64,000 nucleotides of DNA from Lachnospiraceae bacterium (GCA_910575275.1 CAJTEE010000002.1:658604-722603); one strand, 5' to 3'. Counted from the stretch's first letter, positions 16,888-25,967 are shown. The notes: generated from the letters alone by a model not told the origin. A program made the numbers and translations.

Positions 16888-17706
16888 TTACAGTTCGATT
16901 TCAAGCCCCGTATAAAGCTGCGAGACACGCTCGCCAAGGCTTTCCTTTAAAAGCTCCATCGCCCTCTCTCCAGTGCAGTGTCCCGTGTAGATTAGCTCGA
17001 TTCCCGTGCGGTCGACCCTCTTTGCCAGCGCCCGCACTTCCTCATCCGGGGAGCGGAACAAATGAAAGCCCCCTATCAGTGCAAAAATCTTCTTTCCTGG
17101 CCAGGTCTGCATGACCTCCGTAATAATATGGTCCGCGCCGCCGTGCGAACAGCTGTTGAAAATCACCAGGCCCTTTTCCGTGTCAAAAACCAGGCTTTGC
17201 TCGTGCGCAAATGCATCCGGCTGCCACCGGCCGTTTTCCTTTATATACATTCCGGCCGCACGGCCGGCCCTCTCAAGGCCCGGCGTCTTGTGGGGCAGAA
17301 GCGTCACGCCGGGAATCACCGTAAAATCCCCTTCCACATAGACGAGCCGGTCCGCAAAACGTTCGAGATATCCCTTGTGGATTCCGATGTATTTCTTTTT
17401 CAGCCAGTTTACCTTCCTGTAGCAGTTTTCTGCCGTGCCCTTTCTCAGATAAAACTTCGCCTGGCTGTTGCGCGAAAAGAATGCCGCCAGGCCGTCCGCG
17501 TGGTCATAATGCGCATGCGAAAGCACACCGAATTCCATCGTCCCGATGTCGATTCCCATTGCATCCGCATTTTCCAGGAATCGTCCCGTCGTACCCGTGT
17601 CCAGGAGAATCCTATGTCCGTTATATTCCAGATACACCGCCAGCCCCCACTCGGCCAGCCACTCGTTTTTCGTGATATTGTCAATTAAGATCCGCGCCTT
17701 CAGCAT
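16888..17706 (-). CDS. MBL-fold metallohydrolase, MptA/beta-RFAP-synthase-like subgroup
   Basis: The 272-residue protein has the metallo-beta-lactamase ligand motif HAHYDHADG (about residues 64-72), a further conserved histidine in NSCSHGGADHI, and IYTGHCTGE near the end. The layout resembles the archaeal/clostridial dihydropterin-ribofuranosyl-aminobenzene phosphate synthase-like group, whose bacterial members have unknown substrates. It is placed between cbiD and cbiF in a corrinoid operon, so a role in corrinoid or cobalt metabolism is possible but not shown. Its start lies about 34 nt downstream of the structured repeat at 17740-17844. Confidence 0.8.
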   Translation of the reverse strand: MLKARILIDNITKNEWLAEWGLAVYLEYNGHRILLDTGTTGRFLENADAMGIDIGTMEFGVLSHAHYDHADGLAAFFSRNSQAKFYLRKGTAENCYRKVNWLKKKYIGIHKGYLERFADRLVYVEGDFTVIPGVTLLPHKTPGLERAGRAAGMYIKENGRWQPDAFAHEQSLVFDTEKGLVIFNSCSHGGADHIITEVMQTWPGKKIFALIGGFHLFRSPDEEVRALAKRVDRTGIELIYTGHCTGERAMELLKESLGERVSQLYTGLEIEL

Positions 17707-17739
17707 GTTGCCACCGCCTTTTCTCTACAGGAGTCATTC

Positions 17740-17844
17740 GTGTCTTGAAAATCCATTCCCGCTATCCACAAGTCCCAGTTCGCGGTATATTTGGCCCAAA
17801 CCCACTTAACGCAGCTCGTTTTGCCGCGTTCATTTGAGCCAAAT
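17740..17844 (-). repeat. Structured intergenic repeat, copy A
   Basis: About 100 bp align with 63803-63905 at roughly 78% identity by hand count, including identical CGGTATATTTGGCCCAAA and CACTTAACGCAGC. In minus-strand RNA, ATTTGGCTCAAA (17833-17844) pairs with TTTGGGCCAAAT (17789-17800) through 12 pairs including one G-U, with an inner AACGC/GCGTT helix. The element ends about 34 nt before the MBL-fold start codon. It may be a leader RNA or a non-autonomous mobile-element remnant. Confidence 0.65.
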
Positions 17845-17869
17845 CCTTTTGTTGCATGTCCTTTCAACG

Positions 17870-18361
17870 TCACAGCGCATGATAATGCGGGATAATGTCC
17901 TCGTAATGCCCATCCTTCATGAGAAATCCGGCCGGGATACTCCCAAGCTGCACAAAGCCCATCTTTCTGTAAAGCCGCAGGGCATAAACGTTGCTTCGCA
18001 CCACCGCATTAAACTGCAGAATTTTGAATCCCAGTTCCTTTCCCATCCGCAGGGAATCGCGCACGAGCGCTTCGCCGATTCTCTGTCCCCGCAGCGTTTT
18101 GTGAACTGCATAGCTCGTGTTGCAGATATGTCCGCAGCGCCCTATATTATTGGGATGCAGGATATAGAGCCCCACGACGCTGCCGCTTGCCGTATCGCAC
18201 GCAACCCCGGTGTAGGACTGCTCCGCAAAAAACTCCCTCCCGTCTGCTTCTGTCAGCTTTTCTGTCTGTGGAAAGGCCACGCCCTCCTCCACGACCTGGT
18301 TCCATATCTCAACCGCCGCAGAAAGATCCGCCTCCCTGTAGCTCCGTACTTGTATCTCCAT
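17870..18361 (-). CDS. GNAT-family N-acetyltransferase
   Basis: The 163-residue protein has the acetyl-CoA site (KTLRGQRIGEALVRDSL) and the downstream GNAT segment NAVVRSNVYALRLYRKMGF, which resembles phosphinothricin/amino-acid-type acetyltransferases. The substrate is unknown. I chose the ATG preceded by GGAGGAG. A frame beginning 16 codons earlier overlaps the cbiD stop but has a poorer site. It lies between cbiD and the MBL-fold gene in the corrinoid operon. Confidence 0.85.
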   Translation of the reverse strand: MEIQVRSYREADLSAAVEIWNQVVEEGVAFPQTEKLTEADGREFFAEQSYTGVACDTASGSVVGLYILHPNNIGRCGHICNTSYAVHKTLRGQRIGEALVRDSLRMGKELGFKILQFNAVVRSNVYALRLYRKMGFVQLGSIPAGFLMKDGHYEDIIPHYHAL

Positions 18362-18405
18362 CCGATTCTCCTCCAAATGTACTCGCTCAGACAGCCTCTG
18401 TACGG

Positions 18406-19656
18406 TCACTCTTTGTTTCTATCCGTCTTTTTCTGCTGTCTCCTTTGCTGTTCCAGCCGTTCAAGCAGCCGCCCGGCTCCCTGATTCTCTGCCAGGACCG
18501 TCCCATCCTGCCCGAACAGAATCACACCCGTCTCAAGCCCCTTCACGGCGCGCCGTCTCAGATATACGTCGATCCGGCCGACTAACCGCTCCATCGCATC
18601 CGCAAACAATCCACTCACTCTCAGAAGCTCCACTGCCTCGTTTGTCGTGTTGGACGCCCGGATTTTTCTCAGCAGTGAAAGCTCCGCTCCCGCCTCGAGT
18701 GCGCATGACAAAAGCGTATCCATGCGGCCGTCGCCTTCGCGGGAATGCGTATGCATGATTCCGTTTCCAAGCTTTACGAGCTTTCCGATATGCCCCGCAA
18801 ACAAAAGCCCTGCATATCCAAGCTCCCCGGCCACGTCGATCGTACTGCCGATAAAATTGCTGCAGACGACCGCTTCTTCATAAATTTCGCCTGCCGCCAG
18901 GGAAGACGCTCCCTGCCGCTCCAGATAACGCCGCAAAAATCCGGCGCCCAGCTTTCCCGGCACAGCCGCCGCATACTGCCGCCCTTCGGCCCGGTACACC
19001 TCCAGATGCGCCCGGATTGTCCCGATCATCGCCTCGTCGCTCATCGGCTCCACGATCCCGCTCGTCCCCAGGATTGAGATCCCGCCCCGGATCCCCAAAG
19101 CGGGATTAAAGGTACTTTCCGCTGCCTGCTCCCCCTCCGGGACGAAAATCGTGATCCGCACCGCACGCGTTTCTTTCCTTGATCGAAGGACCTCCAAAAC
19201 CGCTTTTTCGATCATCCGGCGCGGCCCCGAATTGATGGCCGCAGCCCCCACCGGCTGGTCCAGTCCCGCCCTTGTCACCCGGCCGACGCCTGCCCCGCCC
19301 TCAATGAAGACCCGGGGCTCTCGCTCCACATCCGATACGCCGCCGCAGGCCGCCTCCTCTGCAAACTCGGCCCGCACAAAGATCAAAAGGCCATTTGTCA
19401 CGTCAAAATCGTCCCCGGCATCCTTGCGCACCGCACATTCCGCAAACCGGGAGCCGGAGTCGGTTTTCTGCCCCGACCGCATTTCCTCGATCCCGGCCTC
19501 TACAAATATGCCTCCCGGCGTCATGATACCGGGTTCTTTTTCCCAGACGCCGCGCACAAGGCAACCCACTGCCGCTTTTGCCGCCAGCGCCGCACATGTC
19601 CCCGTCGTATAGCCGCAGCGCAGTCTCTTTCCGTCTCTACAGACAAACCGCTCCAT
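18406..19656 (-). CDS. cbiD: Cobalt-precorrin-5B (C1)-methyltransferase
   Basis: CbiD methylates C1 in the anaerobic corrin pathway, and its presence marks the pathway as oxygen-independent. The 416-residue protein opens with the family signature CGYTTGTCAALAAKAAV and has INSGPRRMIEKAV, GTSGIVEPMSDEA and GHIGKLVKLGNGIMHTHSREGDGRMD, which are conserved in CbiD. It overlaps the end of cobA-hemD by 20 nt and is followed closely by the GNAT gene. Confidence 0.95.
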   Translation of the reverse strand: MERFVCRDGKRLRCGYTTGTCAALAAKAAVGCLVRGVWEKEPGIMTPGGIFVEAGIEEMRSGQKTDSGSRFAECAVRKDAGDDFDVTNGLLIFVRAEFAEEAACGGVSDVEREPRVFIEGGAGVGRVTRAGLDQPVGAAAINSGPRRMIEKAVLEVLRSRKETRAVRITIFVPEGEQAAESTFNPALGIRGGISILGTSGIVEPMSDEAMIGTIRAHLEVYRAEGRQYAAAVPGKLGAGFLRRYLERQGASSLAAGEIYEEAVVCSNFIGSTIDVAGELGYAGLLFAGHIGKLVKLGNGIMHTHSREGDGRMDTLLSCALEAGAELSLLRKIRASNTTNEAVELLRVSGLFADAMERLVGRIDVYLRRRAVKGLETGVILFGQDGTVLAENQGAGRLLERLEQQRRQQKKTDRNKE

Positions 19657-21148
19657 AGTCCTCTCCGATCACTTCCGCTATTCCGGATGCCGTGTATTCT
19701 CTTGCTATAAGCGCTCCCGTGACGCCATACTCCTCCAGTGCCTTTGCTGTCACGGCACCGATGCAGACCGGACGAACATGCGCCAAAAGACGCCTCTTTT
19801 CCTCCGCCTGCACGGCAAAAAAACCATGGACCCCCGAACTGCTTGCAAACGTCAGATACGACAGCTTCTCCAAGCCGGCACAGTCCGTATCCTCCGTCAC
19901 GACATCATAGATCGGAAGCTCTGTGCACACAATTCCCGCCGCCGAAAGAATTTTCGGTAAAGCTTCTGATCCTCTGCGCGCCCGCGGAAGAAGGAGCCGG
20001 CTCCCCGGCCTCACGGCCCTTGCCAGGCCGGCCGCAAGCGCCTCCGTCGTATAGATCTCGGGCACGTAATCCGCGTAAATGCCGAATTCTTCCAGAAATT
20101 CCTCCGTACCGCGGCCGACAGCTGCAAAGAAAAGACGACCCAATGCGCGCAAATCCAGCCGATTCTCCCGCATCGTCTCAAAAAAGAGCCGTACCGCATT
20201 CCTGCTCGTAAAAACGACCCCATCATACGCTTTAAGCCCCCGAAGCGCCGCCAAAAGAGCCTCCTCGTTCTCCCGCGCAACCCTTGAACGGCACACGCGC
20301 ACGGTCCCGGCACCCAGTGCGGACAGCCGCGCCGAAAGCCGTTCATACATGGAATCCGTCCCGGTAATCCCGACCGCAGCGCCGGAAAGCGGCAGCAGCC
20401 TTTTTTCGTTCAGGCACAGCCCGGCCGTCTCTCCGACAATCAGGATTCCCGGCGGCTTTAGCCCTGCCTCACGTACCCTGGCACAGATCATGGCAAGCGG
20501 GGCACGCACCAAACGCTCATCCGCAAGCGTGCCGTTGCTCACAACGGCCGCCGGCATATCCGGCGCCTTTCCGTTTGAGAGCAGCCGCCTAGTAATGCAT
20601 TCCAGGTTGGAAAGCCCCATGAGGAACACGAGCGTCCCGGAAAGCCCGGCATAGCAGGCAAAGGCGTCCCGGCTGCCGTCCGTGTTTTCCCCATCCGCCG
20701 TATGGCCCGTGATCACATGGAAGCTCTGCGAAAGCCCTCTGTGCGTCACGGGGATTCCCGCATGGGCCGGAACCGCAATGGCCGACGTCACGCCGGAGAC
20801 GGACTCACAGGGAATGTTGTGACGGATAAGCTCCAGCGCTTCCTCGCCGCCGCGGCCGAATACGAACGGGTCACCGCCCTTTAGGCGCACCACGAGCTTC
20901 CCTTCTTTGGCCTTTTGTACGAGGATTCGGTTGATCTCCTCCTGCGTCCTCGCATGACGCCCCGGCTCCTTCCCCACATAGATCCGCTCACAGTCGGCCG
21001 GCGCAAGCCTTAAAAGCTCCCCCGACGCGAGCCTGTCATAGACCAGGACCTCGGCCACCGCCAGGAGCCTCGCCCCCTTCACTGTTATAAGCTCCGGATC
21101 TCCCGGCCCCGCGCCCACAAGATACACCATCCCGAATTTCTTCTCCAT
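19637..21148 (-). CDS. cobA-hemD: Fused uroporphyrinogen-III C-methyltransferase / uroporphyrinogen-III synthase
   Basis: The N-terminal half (about residues 1-245) is SAM:uroporphyrinogen-III methyltransferase, with VYLVGAGPGDPELITVKG, RLKGGDPFVFGRGGEEA and GIPVTHRGLSQSFHVITGH. It makes precorrin-2. The C-terminal half (about 255-503) is HemD-like, closing the uroporphyrinogen III ring, with VVFTSRNAVRLFF and YLTFASSSGVHGFF. Such CobA-HemD fusions are common in Clostridia. I chose the ATG after GGTGGAG; a frame 16 codons longer exists. The 177 nt back to hemC are GC-rich and hold no gene I can support. Confidence 0.93.
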   Translation of the reverse strand: MEKKFGMVYLVGAGPGDPELITVKGARLLAVAEVLVYDRLASGELLRLAPADCERIYVGKEPGRHARTQEEINRILVQKAKEGKLVVRLKGGDPFVFGRGGEEALELIRHNIPCESVSGVTSAIAVPAHAGIPVTHRGLSQSFHVITGHTADGENTDGSRDAFACYAGLSGTLVFLMGLSNLECITRRLLSNGKAPDMPAAVVSNGTLADERLVRAPLAMICARVREAGLKPPGILIVGETAGLCLNEKRLLPLSGAAVGITGTDSMYERLSARLSALGAGTVRVCRSRVARENEEALLAALRGLKAYDGVVFTSRNAVRLFFETMRENRLDLRALGRLFFAAVGRGTEEFLEEFGIYADYVPEIYTTEALAAGLARAVRPGSRLLLPRARRGSEALPKILSAAGIVCTELPIYDVVTEDTDCAGLEKLSYLTFASSSGVHGFFAVQAEEKRRLLAHVRPVCIGAVTAKALEEYGVTGALIAREYTASGIAEVIGEDYGAVCL

Positions 21149-21325
21149 CGCATCCCACTCCACCGTATTCCCGGTCTTTCTGCCCGGACGCTTCACGCTC
21201 CTTTTGCAGCCCTGCGCTTCCTCTCGGAATGCGCTCGGAGCCTCGCGCTTTGAACCTTTCTGTCCAGACCTTCCCTGCTCCTATGCGGATTGAACCTCGT
21301 ATTCCCGGACATTCCCTCTCCCGTC

Positions 21326-22234
21326 TTAGCACCGGGCTTCCCGGGCCAGCTCTCTCGCAAGCTCCAAATACCGCTTTGGCATCCCGTGCACCTTCTGCCT
21401 GCACAGCCCGCCTGCTGTCTCCCTCATGAGCCGGATCACAAGCTCCTCTCCCTCCAGCCTCGCATACACGCCGACCGGCTCCTCACAGCCCGCTCCGAGT
21501 ATGCGCAGGACCTCCCGCTCCGCCTTCAGGGCAAGCGCAGTCGGCTTATGATCCGCCATTTCAAACAAAGGTGCAAACCTCGAGTCCTCCCGCGCCTCCA
21601 AAGCGATCACGCCCTGACCGCCGGCCGGAAGAAATTCCGTCTCTGGCAGGGGCTCAAAAACAAACCGCTCATCCGCGGCAAGCCCCAGCCGTTTCAGGCC
21701 GGCCGCCGCCAGAATGAGCGCGTCAAATTCACCCGCATAAAGCTTTTCCAGTCTTGTATCCACATTGCCGCGAAGCTGCCTGCACACGACCGGACGCAGA
21801 CGCTTGATCTGCGCCTGCCGTCTCGGGCTCCCGGTCCCCACGAGCATCGGGCTTCGCGTACTTTCCCTGCCTTTCACGGTCACAAATACATCCTGTATCG
21901 GACCGCGCTCTAAGACGGCGGCCAGCGTAAGGCCGGCGGCCAGCTCCATCGGCAGATCCTTTGCACTGTGGACGGCTGCGTCAATCGAGCCGTCAAGAAG
22001 CGCCTCCTCAAATTCTGAGACAAAGACCCCCTTGCCGCCAAACTCCACAAGCGGCTTATGAAGCTGCCTGTCGCCGGAAGTCACGATCGGAACGAGCTCG
22101 GTCCGAAGCCCCGGACATACGGTCCGAAGGGCCGACGCCGCAAGCTCTGCCTGAATCATGGCCAGGCGGCTCCGTCTCGTGCCGAGCCGCAGCAAGGGCC
22201 CCGCCGTTTCTTCTATTTTTCTGCCCTCAGTCAT
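21326..22234 (-). CDS. hemC: Porphobilinogen deaminase (hydroxymethylbilane synthase)
   Basis: HemC polymerises four porphobilinogens. Conserved parts are [25 protein letters not shown] (catalytic Asp), [37 protein letters not shown] and [12 protein letters not shown], whose cysteine carries the dipyrromethane cofactor. The 302-residue length is normal. Of three possible ATGs I prefer the one overlapping the cbiL stop by 8 nt (GGGATGACTGA); starts 5 and 7 codons upstream remain possible. Confidence 0.95.
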   Translation of the reverse strand: MTEGRKIEETAGPLLRLGTRRSRLAMIQAELAASALRTVCPGLRTELVPIVTSGDRQLHKPLVEFGGKGVFVSEFEEALLDGSIDAAVHSAKDLPMELAAGLTLAAVLERGPIQDVFVTVKGRESTRSPMLVGTGSPRRQAQIKRLRPVVCRQLRGNVDTRLEKLYAGEFDALILAAAGLKRLGLAADERFVFEPLPETEFLPAGGQGVIALEAREDSRFAPLFEMADHKPTALALKAEREVLRILGAGCEEPVGVYARLEGEELVIRLMRETAGGLCRQKVHGMPKRYLELARELAREARC

Positions 22235-22925
22235 CCCTGTCTTTTCCATCCTCAACCAAAATCAGCGAATAATAGCTTGCCTGTTCCGGAAAATTTTCAG
22301 CACCTATAAAGACGCGTTCCCCATCCATCCCACAGTTTTCAACCATCCGGGCTTTCTCCCCGCGGGCCACAAGCTGCTCCTTTACTTTTCCAAGCTGCCG
22401 GCCCGATTTCATCAGCACCTTCATCCCTGAAAGCGCAAGCCCCTCCTCAATGGGATAGGATCCCGGCAGAATATGAATCGCCTCGGCTCCCTCTCCGAGG
22501 CCAGCCGAAAGTCTGGCCGCTGCCGCACAAAACGACGGCGTTCCGTTTACGATCTCTGTCTCGTAACCGCGCGCCGCAAGCTTCTTATGTATGTAAAGAT
22601 AAGTCGAATACACGGTTGGATCCCCGAGTGTCAAAAACGCGACGGTCTTTCCTGTATCCAGCGCCCTGGCTAACATCTCTGCTGCCCGTTCATGACTCTC
22701 CAAAAGCACGGCCGGATCCTTTGTCATCGGAAAGTCCACACACAAAAGCTCCCTCTCCTCAATCTCCAAAGCCGCACGGCGGGCAATCCTGTAAGCCATA
22801 CAGGACTCCTTGTCCGCCGCAGGAATCGCAATCACCTCCGCGGCTTTAAGAAGCCTAAGCCCCTTGATTGTCATGAGCTCCGGATCTCCCGGCCCCACAC
22901 CGATTCCATAGAGTTTTCCCGCCAT
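22227..22925 (-). CDS. cbiL: Precorrin-2 / cobalt-factor II C20-methyltransferase
   Basis: CbiL performs the first corrin-specific methylation after CobA. The 232-residue protein starts [22 protein letters not shown] and has [20 protein letters not shown] and [14 protein letters not shown], which distinguish CbiL/CobI from the other methylases. It is followed by hemC with an 8-nt overlap and preceded by the phospholipase C-like gene with an 11-nt gap. Confidence 0.95.
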   Translation of the reverse strand: MAGKLYGIGVGPGDPELMTIKGLRLLKAAEVIAIPAADKESCMAYRIARRAALEIEERELLCVDFPMTKDPAVLLESHERAAEMLARALDTGKTVAFLTLGDPTVYSTYLYIHKKLAARGYETEIVNGTPSFCAAAARLSAGLGEGAEAIHILPGSYPIEEGLALSGMKVLMKSGRQLGKVKEQLVARGEKARMVENCGMDGERVFIGAENFPEQASYYSLILVEDGKDRDD

Positions 22926-22936
22926 CTCGTTTCTCC

Positions 22937-23743
22937 CTATCCAAACCTTTGGTCAAAACGCTTTGGCAGAGCGGCGCCCGCCTGCGCGCTTTCCCAAAAC
23001 GCATTTACCAGGCGCTCTCCGGTCGGAAGTGTTTGATAAAACATACGCTCCATCACGGCGACAAGCTCTCCGCAGCCCGCGGGAGGCGTCTTCCACATGA
23101 ACATGCCGCGCGCCATCCGGTAATCCTTCACCGGGCGGATCAGGAAGCAGGCCGCCTGCTTCGTCGCCTCGGATGCATTTACAAACAGCCGGTTGAACAG
23201 CTTCATGGAGGCAAGCATCTCCACGGCAGCCGACTTCGGCACGCCGAATATCCGCTCCATCACCAGGACCGTATCTTTTGTGATCTTTAAATGCGAAGCG
23301 CGCACCGTCCGAAACGGCTCATAGCCCTCCTTCAAAAGCAGGACCCGGTCCAGCTCAGTCTCCAGAGCCGTATGCGTGAGGCCAGAAAATCTGTCCTGAT
23401 AATTAATGAATCCATGCAGGCTGCTGTCAAGCGTAAAATGACAGACAAAGCCCATTAAATAGGAAAGAAATGCTTCCTCCCGTCTCGTATCCCCGGCCTT
23501 TCTCGCCTCCCAGACGGCCGAGAGCCCATCCTCAAACAGCACCGTTGATCTCTGTGCATGCAGGCTGTTGCCGGTGAGGCGGATCGCATTCTTCACAGAC
23601 GGCCGGTAAAAAAACAGCGGATCCGGCCCCTGCAGCCCCAGATAAAAACAATCTTTATTTCTGCGAATCAGCCGTCGCTTCTCACCGGACAAGCGGCTCT
23701 CAACCATACGGCCGAATAGATCATGTGCAAATACTGCCGGCAT
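22937..23743 (-). CDS. Zinc-dependent phospholipase C-like protein
   Basis: The 268-residue protein begins [13 protein letters not shown], has [11 protein letters not shown] and the later [16 protein letters not shown] segment, giving the spaced His/Asp ligands of the zinc-dependent phospholipase C fold. No signal peptide is visible, so a secreted phospholipase activity is doubtful; many clostridial genomes have such cytosolic homologues of unknown role. AAGGAG precedes the ATG. It is the first gene of the minus-strand tetrapyrrole/corrinoid run, 11 nt before cbiL. Confidence 0.82.
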   Translation of the reverse strand: MPAVFAHDLFGRMVESRLSGEKRRLIRRNKDCFYLGLQGPDPLFFYRPSVKNAIRLTGNSLHAQRSTVLFEDGLSAVWEARKAGDTRREEAFLSYLMGFVCHFTLDSSLHGFINYQDRFSGLTHTALETELDRVLLLKEGYEPFRTVRASHLKITKDTVLVMERIFGVPKSAAVEMLASMKLFNRLFVNASEATKQAACFLIRPVKDYRMARGMFMWKTPPAGCGELVAVMERMFYQTLPTGERLVNAFWESAQAGAALPKRFDQRFG

Positions 23744-23772
23744 AACTTCTCCTTAGAACTTTCACAATTCTA

Positions 23773-23800
23773 GGGAACGACAAATAAACTTGCCGTTTCC
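23773..23800. other. Intergenic hairpin between serS and the corrinoid operon
   Basis: GGGAACGACAA (23773-23783) and TTGCCGTTTCC (23790-23800) can form an 11-position stem with one mismatch and one G-T around a 6-nt loop. No T-run follows on either strand, so it is not a standard terminator. It lies in the 123-nt gap after serS and before the phospholipase C-like gene. Confidence 0.4.
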
Positions 23801-23866
23801 TATCATAACAGCTCAGATAAATCCCGGACTGTTGTCTCAATTCGTACTGCCTCGCGGCAACAACGG

Positions 23867-25147
23867 CTATTGGATCACCGTCATGCCGCCCATATAAGGC
23901 CGCAGCGCCTCCGGAATCCGTACAGCCCCGTCGGCCTGCAGATTATTTTCCAAAAAGGCGATCAGCATTCTCGGCGGAGCCACAACCGTATTGTTTAACG
24001 TATGCGCAAAATATTTTTTGCCATCCGCACCGTTTACACGGATGCGCAGTCTCCTTGCCTGAGCGTCTCCCAGGTTCGAGCAGCTCCCGACCTCAAAATA
24101 TTTCTTCTGTCTCGGCGACCATGCCTCCACATCCACCGATTTCACCTTCAGATCCGCCAGATCACCCGAGCAGCACTCCAGCGTCCGCACCGGGATATCC
24201 AGCGTGCGGAACAAATCAACCGTATTCTGCCAGAGCCTGTCAAACCACATCGGGGACTCCTCCGGCTTACAGACGACGATCATCTCCTGCTTTTCGAACT
24301 GATGGATCCGGTACACGCCGCGCTCCTCGATGCCATGCGCCCCCTTCTCCTTCCGGAAGCAGGGCGAATAGCTTGTCAGCGTCTTCGGAAGCTCCTCCTC
24401 CTTTAAGATCGTGTCGATGAACTTGCCGATCATCGAGTGCTCGCTTGTCCCGATCAGATACAGATCCTCACCCTCGATCTTGTACATCATGGCGTCCATC
24501 TCGGCAAAGCTCATCACGCCGGTCACCACGTCACTGCGGATCATGAACGGCGGCACACAGTAGGTAAAGCCGCGGCCAATCATGAAATCACGCGCATAGG
24601 CGATCACGGCCGAATGCAGCCGCGCGATGTCGCCCATCAGGTAATAGAAGCCATTACCCGCCACCTTTCTCGCGGCATCCAGATCGATCCCCTGAAAGCG
24701 CTCCATGATCTCGGTATGGTACGGGATCTCAAAATCTGGAACCACCGGCTCCCCGTATTTTTGGACCTCCACATTTTCGGAATCATCCCTTCCGATCGGG
24801 ACGCTGGGGTCGATGATGTTCGGGATCGTCATCATGATCCTTTTGACGCGCTCCTCCAGGTCTCTCTCCTTCTCCTCCAGCTCTGCCAGACGGTCCGAGG
24901 CCGCCGTCACCTGCTTTTTGACCTCCTCGGCCTCCTCCTTCTTTCCCTGGCCCATAAGCGCGCCGATCTGCTTCGAAATCCGGTTGCGGTTCGCCCGCAG
25001 GTCGTCCGCCTCCTTCTTTACCTTCCGGCTCTCCTCGTCCAGAGCCAGCACCTCATCGACCAGAGGAAGCTTCTGATCCTGAAACTTATTGCGGATGTTC
25101 TGTTTGACAATCTCCGGGTTCTCTCTTACAAATCTCAAATCCAACAT
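23867..25147 (-). CDS. serS: Seryl-tRNA synthetase
   Basis: SerS charges tRNA-Ser. The 426-residue protein has an N-terminal antiparallel coiled-coil arm (about residues 25-105, rich in Lys/Glu) that grips the long variable arm. The class II core follows, with motif 2 FRKEKGAHGIEERGVYRIHQFEKQE and motif 3 near NGADGKKYFAHTLNNT. It starts MLDLRFVRENPEIVKQN, as is standard. No T-box is visible upstream. Confidence 0.98.
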   Translation of the reverse strand: MLDLRFVRENPEIVKQNIRNKFQDQKLPLVDEVLALDEESRKVKKEADDLRANRNRISKQIGALMGQGKKEEAEEVKKQVTAASDRLAELEEKERDLEERVKRIMMTIPNIIDPSVPIGRDDSENVEVQKYGEPVVPDFEIPYHTEIMERFQGIDLDAARKVAGNGFYYLMGDIARLHSAVIAYARDFMIGRGFTYCVPPFMIRSDVVTGVMSFAEMDAMMYKIEGEDLYLIGTSEHSMIGKFIDTILKEEELPKTLTSYSPCFRKEKGAHGIEERGVYRIHQFEKQEMIVVCKPEESPMWFDRLWQNTVDLFRTLDIPVRTLECCSGDLADLKVKSVDVEAWSPRQKKYFEVGSCSNLGDAQARRLRIRVNGADGKKYFAHTLNNTVVAPPRMLIAFLENNLQADGAVRIPEALRPYMGGMTVIQ

Positions 25148-25290
25148 ATATTCTGCTTCTCTCCTTATCCGTAAACGTCATCGATAAAAATATAACACAT
25201 TTTGTTCCGAAAAAAAAGGGCTTTCCTATAATTCGTTGCAATAAAATATAAGCTTTACACCCGATCTGTTCAAAAGGAATCCGATTCAGC

Positions 25291-25319
25291 TTGCAAAAGG
25301 CGGTAAATGGTCTTATCAT
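25291..25319 (+). promoter_or_regulatory. Promoter of the toxin-antitoxin genes
   Basis: TTGCAA (25291-25296), a 17-nt spacer and TATCAT (25314-25319) would start transcription near 25326, ahead of the 14-codon frame and the antitoxin. The rest of the roughly 300-nt gap upstream (25148-25290) is AT-rich and holds nothing I can name beyond the serS 5' region. Confidence 0.5.
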
Positions 25320-25349
25320 AGCAGTGCAGCATACTGTTGGAGGTGAAAA

Positions 25350-25394
25350 ATGCCAGCGTCAAAAGCCCACGCAAGGGCACGGAGCGAAGAATAG
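25350..25394 (+). CDS. Short 14-codon reading frame with strong ribosome binding site
   Basis: An ATG preceded by GGAGGTG at 5-nt spacing reads PASKAHARARSEE and stops at TAG. It is the first possible cistron after the promoter and lies 55 nt before the antitoxin. It could be a leader peptide or the stump of a lost gene. A small GC hairpin (CCCC...GGGG) follows at 25395-25412. Confidence 0.35.
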   Translation: MPASKAHARARSEE

Positions 25395-25448
25395 CCCCGA
25401 TAGTCTGGGGGGATATATTATCATCAAACAATGAAAGGAAGTGGAATA

Positions 25449-25691
25449 ATGAGTTATCGAGAAATAGCAAAAAGCATGATTGACCGCTTACCAGATGATA
25501 AAATGATTTTCGTTATCAATATGCTTGAGGGTCTGGGGGAAATGTCCGGGCTTGACATATACCCGAATTTCAAGCCAAATGCGGCTACACTAGCAGCAAT
25601 GGCCGAAACGGACGAAATGATAAGGGCAGGCAACGGGCAGCATTTTGAGGGGGCAACAGAAGAATTATTCTCCCAGATTCTGGAGGAATAG
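25449..25691 (+). CDS. Antitoxin of a YafQ/RelE-type toxin-antitoxin pair
   Basis: The 80-residue protein starts MSYREIAKSMIDRLPDDKMIFVINMLEGL, a short helical segment of the kind that precedes RelE-like toxins in Firmicutes. It then has an acidic C-terminal part (AMAETDEMIRAG...ATEELFSQILEE) suited to wrapping the toxin. I chose the second in-frame ATG because AAAGGAAG lies in front of it; the first is 6 codons upstream. The toxin gene follows after 3 nt. The assignment rests on size, order and the identity of the partner. Confidence 0.75.
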   Translation: MSYREIAKSMIDRLPDDKMIFVINMLEGLGEMSGLDIYPNFKPNAATLAAMAETDEMIRAGNGQHFEGATEELFSQILEE

Positions 25692-25694
25692 CCC

Positions 25695-25967
25695 ATGTTA
25701 AAATTAAACCTTACCACACAATTCAAGCGCGACTTAAAGCTGTGCAATAAGCGGGGCTATAACATCAATCTGTTAAATGCCACAGTGAATACATTAAGAA
25801 TACCGGCGGTACTCCCTCCGAAAAATAAAGACCATGCTTTAAAGGGGAATTATACCGGACGGCGGGAATGTCATATATCCTTGGACTGGCTGCTTATATA
25901 CCGGGTAGACGGAAACGAAATATATCTCAACCGTATCGGCACACACACCGATCTGTTCGGATTATAG
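25695..25967 (+). CDS. YafQ-family mRNA interferase toxin
   Basis: The 90-residue RelE-superfamily protein has the YafQ pattern: FKRDLKLCNKRGYN at the N terminus, DHALKGNYTGRRECHISLDWLLIYRV in the core and LNRIGTHTDLFG at the end, with the His residues expected at the ribosome-dependent RNase site. Toxins of this family cleave mRNA on the ribosome. Its stop codon is part of the terminator stem at 25965-26000. Confidence 0.9.
   Translation: MLKLNLTTQFKRDLKLCNKRGYNINLLNATVNTLRIPAVLPPKNKDHALKGNYTGRRECHISLDWLLIYRVDGNEIYLNRIGTHTDLFGL

Noticed and set aside
25148-25290. T-box leader before serS
   Set aside because: No T-box core (TGGNACCGCG) or paired stem is present in the minus-strand leader.
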